7,314 nucleotides of DNA from the NCBI GenBank assembly GCA_019348265.1, contig JAHWJV010000177.1, forward strand, positions 1 through 7,314. Direction: 5' to 3'. The notes below the pieces were generated by a model, which was given only the letters and a program-made list of their open reading frames with translations, did no database searches and was not told the DNA's origin. Positions 1 to 5,275 of the stretch are shown here, one piece after another; the first letter of the stretch is position 1; every line of letters begins with the position of its first letter. The stretch is from Gemmatimonadota bacterium. Lineage in GTDB: Bacteria > Gemmatimonadota > Gemmatimonadetes > Longimicrobiales > Longimicrobiaceae. Both the position numbers and the translations under genes were made by a program.

Positions 1-93
1 CTGCTTGCGGATCAGATGCAGCAGGAGGTCCAGCGGTCCCTGAAATCTCTCGATCCCGACGATGTACGGGTCCAGTGGAACGGCGGCGTCCAT
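1..93 (-). CDS. scpA: Segregation and condensation protein A (kleisin), N-terminal 31 residues only
   Basis: ScpA is the kleisin subunit that bridges the SMC heads, with ScpB, in bacterial chromosome condensation and segregation. Only the first 31 codons are present; the gene runs off the left edge. After a short variable leader, the visible residues contain FQGPLDLLLHLIRKQ (residues 17-31), which matches the near-invariant N-terminal signature of ScpA (F-x-GPLDLLL-x-LI). The ATG at 93-91 puts this signature at the usual distance from the start. The gene lies 13 bases downstream of the M50 peptidase stop on the same strand, so it is probably co-transcribed with it. I see no strong Shine-Dalgarno in the gap, so translation may depend on coupling. 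scpB would be expected next, outside the window. The family call is firm despite the short fragment. Confidence 0.88.
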   Translation of the reverse strand, partial: MDAAVPLDPYIVGIERFQGPLDLLLHLIRKQ

Positions 94-106
94 CAGAACG
101 CGTCGA

Positions 107-757
107 TCAAACCAGGAGATCCCTGAACTGGACCGCGACGCCGTAGAGAAGGCCCAGCGGCCATGCGAGGAAGCGGAACCCGCCGAGGAAAAGGAGGAGG
201 AAGAGGACCATCATTCCGCGCATCCCGAGCTGCCGGTACGGGACCGCGAGCCGCGGCGGAAGGAGGTATGCGAAGACGTGGGAACCGTCTAGCGGGGGAA
301 TCGGGATCAGATTGAAGAGCATCAGGGCGAAGTTGATGAACACCCCGTACTCCGCCATCTTCGCGACCCCCTCCCAGATTCCCGCCATGTCCGGTGCCAG
401 GCGGAAGCCCCACTCGCTGGCTGCCCAGATGATCGCGAAGGCGAACGCGAGCAGGAAGTTCACCGCTACGCCGGCCAATGAGACCAGGATGTCGCCGCGC
501 TTGTAGTTCCGGAAGTTGCGCGGATTTACCGGGACCGGCTTCGCCCAACCGAGAATCATCCCCGTCGAAGTCAGCGCGAGCATGGCGGGGAGCAGGAGGC
601 TGCCGACCGGATCGATATGCGGGACCGGGTTCAGCGTCAGGCGACCGAGCATCGCCGCAGTCGCGTCGCCCTGCTTGTAAGCCACCCAGCCGTGCGCCAC
701 CTCGTGCAGGACGATGGAGAACACCAGAACCGGCAGCACGATCAACAAGTTTTCCAT
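107..757 (-). CDS. Site-2-protease-like M50 family membrane metallopeptidase
   Basis: This is a 216-residue polytopic membrane zinc protease of the compact bacterial S2P/M50 group, which lacks PDZ domains. The metal site is visible: HEVAH at residues 18-22 (H18 and H22 as zinc ligands, E19 catalytic), inside the first hydrophobic segment. The second conserved motif, NLIPIPPLDGS at 149-159, supplies the third ligand, D157. Other hydrophobic stretches lie near residues 51-71, 91-113, 137-153 and 180-208. Length and layout fit the family, which cuts membrane-embedded substrates, but the substrate cannot be read from the sequence. The ATG at 757 is chosen because the HExxH must sit close to the N terminus. 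A promoter-like pair lies just upstream, with only 6 bases between the -10 box and the ATG, and no Shine-Dalgarno, so the mRNA may be leaderless. scpA follows 13 bases after the stop. Compact M50 genes near scpA/scpB are common in bacteria. Confidence 0.93.
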   Translation of the reverse strand: MENLLIVLPVLVFSIVLHEVAHGWVAYKQGDATAAMLGRLTLNPVPHIDPVGSLLLPAMLALTSTGMILGWAKPVPVNPRNFRNYKRGDILVSLAGVAVNFLLAFAFAIIWAASEWGFRLAPDMAGIWEGVAKMAEYGVFINFALMLFNLIPIPPLDGSHVFAYLLPPRLAVPYRQLGMRGMMVLFLLLFLGGFRFLAWPLGLLYGVAVQFRDLLV

Positions 758-763
758 CGCGCA

Positions 764-792
764 AAGCTAGCACCGGCCCCGATCACTGTCAA
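764..792 (-). promoter_or_regulatory. Promoter for the M50 peptidase-scpA operon (leftward)
   Basis: On the minus strand there is a perfect -35 box TTGACA (792-787), a 17-base spacer and a -10-like box TAGCTT (769-764). Only six bases (TGCGCG) separate the -10 box from the ATG at 757. The usual transcription start would therefore fall on or beside the A of the start codon. The -10 box matches the TATAAT consensus at only three positions, but the rightward promoter has the same design (TTGACA, 17 bases, TAcCTT), which supports both. Confidence 0.68.
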
Positions 793-810
793 AACGCGCG
801 CGAGCGCCCG

Positions 811-839
811 TTGACAGCTTGGCGGCTCGCGGGTACCTT
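811..839 (+). promoter_or_regulatory. Promoter for rpsT (rightward)
   Basis: A perfect -35 box TTGACA (811-816) is followed by a 17-base spacer and a -10-like box TACCTT (834-839). The expected transcription start is near 846, giving an rpsT leader of about 55 bases that begins just before the hairpin at 852-869. The two -35 boxes of the divergent promoters are 18 bases apart, so RNA polymerase binding at one could affect the other. Optimal spacing and the sister promoter support the call; the -10 box alone is weak. Confidence 0.7.
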
Positions 840-851
840 TCAGGCTTATAC

Positions 852-869
852 CGGACACCCTTGTGTCCG
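852..869 (+). promoter_or_regulatory. Hairpin in the rpsT mRNA leader
   Basis: CGGACAC (852-858) and GTGTCCG (863-869) form a perfect 7-base-pair stem around the 4-base loop CCTT. No T-tract follows, so it is not a terminator. It would lie close to the predicted 5' end of the rpsT transcript, about 20 bases upstream of the Shine-Dalgarno. It may stabilise the mRNA or take part in autogenous control by S20, but the second role is inference. Confidence 0.5.
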
Positions 870-890
870 CCATCGACGAGCAATAGATCC

Positions 891-895
891 GGAGG
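891..895 (+). promoter_or_regulatory. Ribosome binding site fixing the TTG start of rpsT
   Basis: GGAGG lies six bases upstream of the TTG at 902. It is the strongest Shine-Dalgarno in the window. It decides the start, since the family N terminus (PNVKSAEKR) follows this TTG directly and no ATG is available at that place. Confidence 0.85.
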
Positions 896-901
896 CCTGT
901 T

Positions 902-1162
902 TTGCCGAACGTAAAGTCTGCCGAAAAGCGTATGCGGACCGCCGCGAAGCGTGCTGAGCGGAACAAGGCGGCGCGCTCGAAGCTCCGCACCGCGGTCAAG
1001 AAGGCCCGGCAGGCGGAGACCGGCGAGGAGGTCAACGCTGCGTTCCTGGAGGCGAAGTCGCTGCTCGACCGCGCGGCGCGCAAGCGTCTCGTGCACCCGA
1101 ACAAGGCCGCGCGCCTGAAATCCCGGCTCGCGAAGCGCGCGAACGCCGAAGGCACCGCCTGA
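902..1162 (+). CDS. rpsT: 30S ribosomal protein S20
   Basis: S20 is a small basic, all-helical primary binder of 16S rRNA that helps assemble the body of the 30S subunit. The 86-residue product has the usual family length. It shows the N-terminal signature PNVKSAEKRMRTAAKRAERN (residues 2-21), a basic middle helix (KLRTAVKKARQA) and the C-terminal block HPNKAARLKSRLAKRAN. Translation starts at TTG, supported by GGAGG six bases upstream. A non-ATG start is notable because E. coli rpsT also begins with UUG, and that weak start is part of its autogenous translational control by free S20. A hairpin in the leader and a strong intrinsic terminator after the stop suggest a monocistronic unit with its own promoter. 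There is no functional doubt; only the regulation is inferred. Confidence 0.97.
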   Translation: MPNVKSAEKRMRTAAKRAERNKAARSKLRTAVKKARQAETGEEVNAAFLEAKSLLDRAARKRLVHPNKAARLKSRLAKRANAEGTA

Positions 1163-1191
1163 GCTAACGCTCGGGGGCGCCTGAAACGATC

Positions 1192-1228
1192 GCGGAGCCG
1201 ACCATCTGGTCGGCTCCGCTTCTTTTTG
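1192..1228 (+). terminator. Strong intrinsic terminator of rpsT
   Basis: The arms GCGGAGCCGACCA (1192-1204) and TGGTCGGCTCCGC (1207-1219) are perfect reverse complements. They form about 12 base pairs with a 4-base ATCT loop, followed directly by the T-rich tail TTCTTTTTG (1220-1228). This is a textbook rho-independent terminator for rightward transcription. On the other strand the bases after the stem (GATCGTTTC) are poor in T, so it should act mainly on rpsT and less on the converging oxidoreductase gene, which ends at 1281. The rest of the 1163-1280 gap shows only a weak 7-pair hairpin across the rpsT stop codon (1158-1175). Confidence 0.93.
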
Positions 1229-1280
1229 TCCCCCGCTCACCAGCGGCGCGTTGCCGGTGGCGAGCGTCGCGCGGGAGTCC

Positions 1281-2630
1281 CTAGCGGGTCTGCGCCTGGC
1301 TGGTCGTCGTATGCGCGTGCCCGAACGGCGGTCGATCGAGCTTCGTGACGCCGGGGAGCGGCACGGGCGCGACGGGGAGCGGCCCAAAGGCGAAGTTCTT
1401 CGGAACCAGGTCGAGGTTAGACGCGACCATCTGCTCCCAGGTGATCTCCTGCCCGGTGTACGCGGCCTCGCGGGCCATGATCGCGGTCAGCACGCTCTCC
1501 GCCATCCTGCGCCCCTCGTTGAGCGGCTTGCCCGCGCGGATGCTCGCCACCAGGTTCGTGTGCTCCTGGACGTACGGGTTCACCGGCTCGTCGCTGCGAT
1601 AGCGCCAGCTCTCCGCCGCGCGGATGGTGTCCGCCCCGTTCGACGTCCCCTTGGTCCCGACGAAGCGCTCGCCGATGAAAGGCGCGGTGCCGTCCTGCTG
1701 CTTGCAGACGCTGAGGATGCGCGTCCCGTTCGGGTACTCGAGCTCGACGGAGAAGTGGTCGAAGATGTGCCCGTAGCCGGGATCCGTCCGCACCTGCCGA
1801 CCTCCGACGCCCACGGCCTTCACCGGGTGCGCGTTCATCGCCCAGTTGGCGACGTCGATGTTATGGACGTGCTGCTCGACGATGTGGTCGCCCGAGGCCC
1901 AGGTGAAATAGAGCCAGTTGCGGATCTGCCATTCCATGTCGGACATGGCGGCGGTGCGCTCGGCGCGCCACAGCCCGCCCTGGTTCCAGTAGACCTGCCC
2001 GCCGACGATGTCGCCGATGGCTCCGTCGTGGATGCGGCGCATGGTCTCGATGTACTTCGGATCGTGGCGCCGCTGCGTGCCCGCGACGATCGCGAGCCCC
2101 TTGGAGGTGGCGAGGTCCGAGGACGCGATCACCGATCGGATCCCGACCGGGTCCACCGCGACCGGCTTCTCCATGAACACGTGCTTGCCCGCGCGAACCG
2201 CCGCATCGAGGTGGATGGGGCGGAACGCCGGCGGGGTCGCAAGGATGACCAGGTTGACCCCGGGCGTGTTGATGACCTTCTGGTAAGCGTCGAAGCCGGT
2301 GTAAGCGGTCGCGTCGGTCACCTTCAGCTTGCCCGCGAGCTCCGGCTGCTTGGCGAGGTTCTCCCGGGAGCGCCGCAGTCGATCCGGGAAGAGGTCGCCC
2401 ATCGCGATGATCTCTACTCCCTCGCTCCCTACCACGGCGTCTTTCGCGGCGCCCGTCCCGCGGCCGCCACAGCCGATCAGCCCGATCTTGATCGTGTCGA
2501 CGCCGTCGGCGTACGCGTACGCGGACGCGGGCACCATCTGGCCGGCCGCTACGCCGGCGGCGGTGATCGCCGAAGCGCGCAGGAAGTCCCGGCGGGAAAA
2601 CGGGGCCGAGAACGGTTGATTGCTGTCCAC
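1281..2630 (-). CDS. Tat-exported Gfo/Idh/MocA family oxidoreductase
   Basis: This is a 449-residue NAD(P)-dependent oxidoreductase of the Gfo/Idh/MocA family, likely acting on a sugar or polyol; the substrate is unknown. Residues 12-21 (SRRDFLRASA) are a twin-arginine motif, followed by a small hydrophobic core and an Ala-x-Ala cleavage region near residues 37-41, so the folded protein should leave the cytoplasm through Tat. The Rossmann fold starts at IKIGLIGCGGRGTG (47-60). The family EKP motif is at 154-156 (MEKPV), and GDHIVEQHVHNIDVANW at 247-263 carries the conserved His/Asp of the catalytic domain. Start: GTG at 2630, with AGGAGA seven bases upstream; a longer reading frame to 2891 is rejected because it would run into the upstream gene. 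The gene follows the FGE-like gene by 68 bases on the same strand. Export with a cofactor is typical of the secreted subgroup in Planctomycetota, Bacteroidota and Gemmatimonadota. Confidence 0.93.
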   Translation of the reverse strand: MDSNQPFSAPFSRRDFLRASAITAAGVAAGQMVPASAYAYADGVDTIKIGLIGCGGRGTGAAKDAVVGSEGVEIIAMGDLFPDRLRRSRENLAKQPELAGKLKVTDATAYTGFDAYQKVINTPGVNLVILATPPAFRPIHLDAAVRAGKHVFMEKPVAVDPVGIRSVIASSDLATSKGLAIVAGTQRRHDPKYIETMRRIHDGAIGDIVGGQVYWNQGGLWRAERTAAMSDMEWQIRNWLYFTWASGDHIVEQHVHNIDVANWAMNAHPVKAVGVGGRQVRTDPGYGHIFDHFSVELEYPNGTRILSVCKQQDGTAPFIGERFVGTKGTSNGADTIRAAESWRYRSDEPVNPYVQEHTNLVASIRAGKPLNEGRRMAESVLTAIMAREAAYTGQEITWEQMVASNLDLVPKNFAFGPLPVAPVPLPGVTKLDRPPFGHAHTTTSQAQTR

Positions 2631-2637
2631 GTGGGTT

Positions 2638-2643
2638 TCTCCT
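2638..2643 (-). promoter_or_regulatory. Ribosome binding site fixing the GTG start of the oxidoreductase
   Basis: On the minus strand AGGAGA (2643-2638) precedes the GTG at 2630-2628 by seven bases. This selects the GTG over the far-upstream in-frame starts and puts the twin-arginine motif at residues 13-14. Confidence 0.85.
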
Positions 2644-2660
2644 GTTGGGGAAGGATCAGT

Positions 2661-2675
2661 CCGGTGTACTACCGG
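2661..2675 (-). other. Small inverted repeat between the FGE-like and oxidoreductase genes
   Basis: CCGGT (2661-2665) and ACCGG (2671-2675) form a 5-pair stem around GTACT in the 68-base gap. No T-tract follows on either strand, so it is not an intrinsic terminator. It may be an operator half-site pair, an RNA-processing hairpin or chance. I see no convincing -35/-10 pair in this gap. Confidence 0.25.
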
Positions 2676-2698
2676 GCTCGTGTCACGACCGACTCTGC

Positions 2699-3550
2699 TC
2701 AGGGCTCGCGCAGCAAGCGAAATCCGACGAACGGCGCGTCGGGCAGCCACCAGCGGCTCTTCGGAAGCTGCGGGTCCGTGGCGTTCCACGCAACGGTCTG
2801 CTTCAACCGGGCACCGCAGCTCAAGTCCTTCGCCTCCTCGAGATACGACCCGCCTTTCACCACCGGCTCTCCGTCGACGCCAGCGACCCACTCCGCCACG
2901 TTGCCGAGCATGTCGGCCACGCCGAAGCCGTTCGCCTTGCGCGAGCCCGGCGCATGCGTTTTCTCATCGGAGTTGTCCCAGAACCACGCGGCATCGGTAA
3001 GGGCGGCGCCCATCGGATCCGCAGCGCCGGCGCGGCAGGCGTGCTCCCACTCGGCCTCGGTCGGGAGCCGGTACTTCTTACCTGTCTTCTCCGACAGCCA
3101 GCGGGCGAACTGCTCGGCGCCATGGAAGGTCATTGCGAGCGCGGGGCGGCCGGCATGGCCGAAGCTCTGCCCGGGGAGAAGGTAGGGCTTGCTCGGTCGG
3201 GAGACTGCGTCTTCGCCCTTGCCGGTCGCGATCTGCCCGCCCTGGTCCATCCCGAACACCCAGACGTCGTAAGCATCCCAGAGGAGCTCGGTTCGCGCGA
3301 TCCAGAACGGCCCGACCGCCACCTCCTGCCCCCCCGCCGCAGCCTTCACGCGCCCAGCGGGAACGGGGACCATCTCGATGCCGACGGTGGTACCTGAGAT
3401 CGTCTCCGTGTACGCTTCCGCCGCTCCGGAACCCGGTCCGAGCTGCGTGCTGGCGGTGGCGTGGCCCGCATGCTGCCCTTCCACCGCGCCGGCGCAAAGC
3501 AGCAGCGACGCGACGCCCACCATCGATCCAGAAAACCGCTTCACAGGCAT
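2699..3550 (-). CDS. Exported FGE/SUMF1-like (formylglycine-generating enzyme family) protein
   Basis: The 283-residue protein has a Sec-type signal peptide (MPVKRF, then a hydrophobic core to about residue 24) and a single FGE-sulfatase domain. Visible landmarks are GPFWIARTELLWDAY (80-94), PALAMTFHGAEQFARWL (136-152), YRLPTEAEWEHACRAG (160-175), GNVAEWV (216-222), KGGSYL (232-237) and VGFRLL (275-280). True FGEs convert a sulfatase cysteine to formylglycine using two cysteines five residues apart near the C terminus. Here the second aligns with C245 (LSCGAR), but the position five residues earlier is A240. Catalysis by the classical mechanism is therefore doubtful, and no sulfatase lies nearby. 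The start at 3550 is supported by GGAG seven bases upstream and by the signal peptide; a longer frame to 3658 would destroy the signal peptide. Its ATG overlaps the apbE ATG on the other strand. The oxidoreductase follows in the same direction. Confidence 0.9.
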   Translation of the reverse strand: MPVKRFSGSMVGVASLLLCAGAVEGQHAGHATASTQLGPGSGAAEAYTETISGTTVGIEMVPVPAGRVKAAAGGQEVAVGPFWIARTELLWDAYDVWVFGMDQGGQIATGKGEDAVSRPSKPYLLPGQSFGHAGRPALAMTFHGAEQFARWLSEKTGKKYRLPTEAEWEHACRAGAADPMGAALTDAAWFWDNSDEKTHAPGSRKANGFGVADMLGNVAEWVAGVDGEPVVKGGSYLEEAKDLSCGARLKQTVAWNATDPQLPKSRWWLPDAPFVGFRLLREP

Positions 3551-4523
3551 GCCTATTCTCCGCTCGGGATACATCGCTCTGGTTTTTCTGCTCAGCGCGT
3601 GCGCGGTACGCCATACCACGTTGACCCGCTTCGAGTTCCGCCAGCGGCACATGGGCATCGAGGCGCGGATCGTTTTGTACGCTCCCGAGGAGGAAATCGC
3701 CTCCCGCGCCGCCCGAGCCGCGTTCGCGAGGGTCGCCGTGCTCGACAGCCTGATGAGCGATTACCGGGTCGATAGCGAGCTGAACCGACTCTCCGCGCGC
3801 GCGGGCGGGCCGCCGGTGCCCATCAGCGGCGAGCTGTTCTTCGTTTTGTCTCGCGCGCAGGAGCTGGCGCGGCTGACGAACGGCGCGTTCGACGTCACGG
3901 TCGGGCCGCTGGTCCGCCTCTGGCGGGAAGCTCGGCGTACGGGGGTGCTGCCCCCGGCCGAGGCCCGCCGCGAGGCGCTGGAGCGCAGCGGCTGGCGTTA
4001 TCTACGACTCGACACGGCGACGCTGAGCGCCCAGCTGCTGCGCCCGCGGATGCAGCTCGACCTGGGTGGCATCGCCAAGGGGTACGCGGCGGACGAGGCG
4101 ATCGCTACGCTTCGGGCACACGGCGTCACCCGTGCGCTGGTGGAGATGGGCGGCGACATCGTTGCTGGGGAACCCCCACCCGGCGCAGCCGGATGGAAGG
4201 TGGAGATCCTGAACGCCGATGGCGCCGAGCGCTCCGTGGTACTCGCCCGCGCCGCCGTCTCCACCTCTGGCGATACCGAGCAGTTCGTCGACATCGGCGG
4301 GCGTCGCTACTCCCACGTGGTGGACCCGACGAGCGGGCTGGGGCTCGCGAGCCGCGCCGCGGCCACGGTCGTCGCGGCCGATGGAATCACGGCGGACGCG
4401 GTGTCGACGGTCCTCACCGTTCTCGGCCGGGACCGCCGTGAGGCGCTGCTGTCGGCCCACTTCCCCGACGTGCGCGGCTACGTTCGCGCCGTCGAAGCTG
4501 AGGGCGGTGCGCCCCCCCGCTAA
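3549..4523 (+). CDS. apbE: FAD:protein FMN transferase, lipoprotein
   Basis: ApbE moves FMN from FAD onto a Thr/Ser of target flavoproteins such as NqrB/NqrC or RnfD/RnfG-type subunits, outside the cytoplasmic membrane. The 324-residue product begins with a type II signal peptide whose lipobox LSAC (15-18) makes Cys18 the lipid-anchored N terminus. The family motifs follow in order: LMSDYRVDSELNRL (68-81), GAFDVTVGPLVRLW (112-125), LDLGGIAKGYAAD (170-182), GGDI (201-204), AVSTSGDTEQF (236-246), YSHVVDPTSG (254-263) and the metal-binding TADAVST (281-287, Asp283). Length is normal. The ATG at 3549 is chosen for the lipobox; no good Shine-Dalgarno precedes it. A seven-C run (4512-4518) lies just before the stop. 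No target flavoprotein is in the window. The gene is head to head with the FGE-like gene and ends seven bases from the converging zinc-ribbon gene. Confidence 0.95.
   Translation: MPILRSGYIALVFLLSACAVRHTTLTRFEFRQRHMGIEARIVLYAPEEEIASRAARAAFARVAVLDSLMSDYRVDSELNRLSARAGGPPVPISGELFFVLSRAQELARLTNGAFDVTVGPLVRLWREARRTGVLPPAEARREALERSGWRYLRLDTATLSAQLLRPRMQLDLGGIAKGYAADEAIATLRAHGVTRALVEMGGDIVAGEPPPGAAGWKVEILNADGAERSVVLARAAVSTSGDTEQFVDIGGRRYSHVVDPTSGLGLASRAAATVVAADGITADAVSTVLTVLGRDRREALLSAHFPDVRGYVRAVEAEGGAPPR
3558..3561 (-). promoter_or_regulatory. Ribosome binding site for the FGE-like gene, inside apbE codons 4-5
   Basis: On the minus strand GGAG (3561-3558) precedes the ATG at 3550 by seven bases. 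It decides the start of the FGE-like protein. The same bases encode the fourth and fifth residues of the apbE product on the plus strand, so this site is constrained by both genes. Confidence 0.65.
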
Positions 4524-4530
4524 CGCACGC

Positions 4531-5253
4531 CTACGAGAGGTTCACGCCACAAACTCCGCAGTACCACGCGGTCGAGTCGTTGGTGTAGCCGCAGTCCGGA
4601 CACTTGATGCCGACGGTCGGGCGGGTGTCGGGGTCCGGCTCCTCGCTGAACCCGCCGACGGCCGTCAGGGGCGGCAACGCCGTCACCGACGCCACCAGTG
4701 TCACTGGCGACGCGGGTGGCGCCGGTGACGACGGCGTGGCCAGCGCCCGGTCGATGTCCTGGAGGAAGTCGGCTGGATCACCCGCCGGCTCACCCAACCG
4801 GGGCTCCGGGCCAGCGACGTCGCCCATCTCGAAGAGCAGGTCTTCAACGCGCGCGAGCTCGCGCCTGACCTCCTCCTCCCGCGACCCGGCCCCGGCCGCG
4901 ATACGCTCCAGCTCAGCGCGGCGAGACTCCCATTCCTCGCTGCTCCACTCCCCCAATCGGTTGCGAAGCTTGCCTTCGGCGAGCTCGTCCTGCGCGCGCT
5001 CCTGCTCTTCTCGCGCGCGCTGCAGGTCGTCCTGCAGCCGCTCCGCGTCCGCCCGCACTGCTCCCTCGTGCGCGCGCAGCTGGTCGACCAGCCCGGCGAG
5101 TCGCGCCTCGTAGTCCGACCGGACCCGATCGGCTACGTGCGAAGGCACATCGTCGGCCGCCGTGTCGAGCTGCTCGATCCAGGCTCGCAGCTGCGCCTGC
5201 CGCGCGAGGAGATCGGCCAGCGAAAAGGTGGTGTTCGGGTTCTCGGTGCTCAT
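4531..5253 (-). CDS. Hypothetical coiled-coil protein with C-terminal zinc ribbon
   Basis: I do not recognise a named family for this 240-residue protein. Residues 11-140 are strongly helical and highly charged, with Glu/Arg/Gln-rich heptad-like stretches (clearest at 60-93 and 107-140), so a coiled coil is likely. A Pro/Ala/Ser/Thr-rich linker covers about 172-212. The C terminus is a zinc ribbon: CPDC at 218-221 and CGVC at 232-235, separated by ten residues, ending five residues later. No signal peptide is seen, so it is probably cytoplasmic. The ATG at 5253 lies 22 bases after the stop of the exoribonuclease gene; the gap has no clear Shine-Dalgarno, so translation may rely on the upstream gene. 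Position in the operon suggests a link to RNA or nucleotide metabolism, but this is inference. The gene converges on apbE with a 7-base gap. Confidence 0.8.
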   Translation of the reverse strand: MSTENPNTTFSLADLLARQAQLRAWIEQLDTAADDVPSHVADRVRSDYEARLAGLVDQLRAHEGAVRADAERLQDDLQRAREEQERAQDELAEGKLRNRLGEWSSEEWESRRAELERIAAGAGSREEEVRRELARVEDLLFEMGDVAGPEPRLGEPAGDPADFLQDIDRALATPSSPAPPASPVTLVASVTALPPLTAVGGFSEEPDPDTRPTVGIKCPDCGYTNDSTAWYCGVCGVNLS

Positions 5254-5275
5254 TGAGGGTCGCGGGCGCGGGCGA

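Noticed and set aside
93..773. A 226-codon open frame on the minus strand overlapping the M50 gene in another frame
   Set aside because: The M50 frame has HExxH, the PPLDG motif and membrane segments; this frame is Arg/Pro/Gly-rich without motifs and ends on the scpA start by chance.
1158..1175. Seven-pair hairpin (one G-T pair) across the rpsT stop codon
   Set aside because: No T-tract follows, and the strong terminator 17 bases further on accounts for transcription ending; probably chance in GC-rich sequence.
2509..2522. Perfect 14-base palindrome of repeated GTACGC units
   Set aside because: It lies inside the oxidoreductase gene and encodes Ala-Tyr repeats around the signal cleavage site; codon repetition explains it better than an operator.
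2631..2891. N-terminal extension of the oxidoreductase frame up to 2891
   Set aside because: It would overlap the end of the FGE-like gene by nearly 200 bases and bury the twin-arginine signal; the GTG at 2630 has an excellent Shine-Dalgarno.
1251..3185. A 644-codon open frame on the plus strand opposite the oxidoreductase and part of the FGE-like gene
   Set aside because: It is antisense to two well-recognised genes, overlaps the rpsT terminator region at its start, shows no domain motif, and has the Arg/Gly/Asp/His-rich composition expected of the reverse frame of GC-rich codons.
3378..3548. Upstream extension of the apbE frame to 3378
   Set aside because: It would place 57 extra residues before the lipoprotein signal peptide and lies antisense to the FGE-like signal peptide and N terminus.
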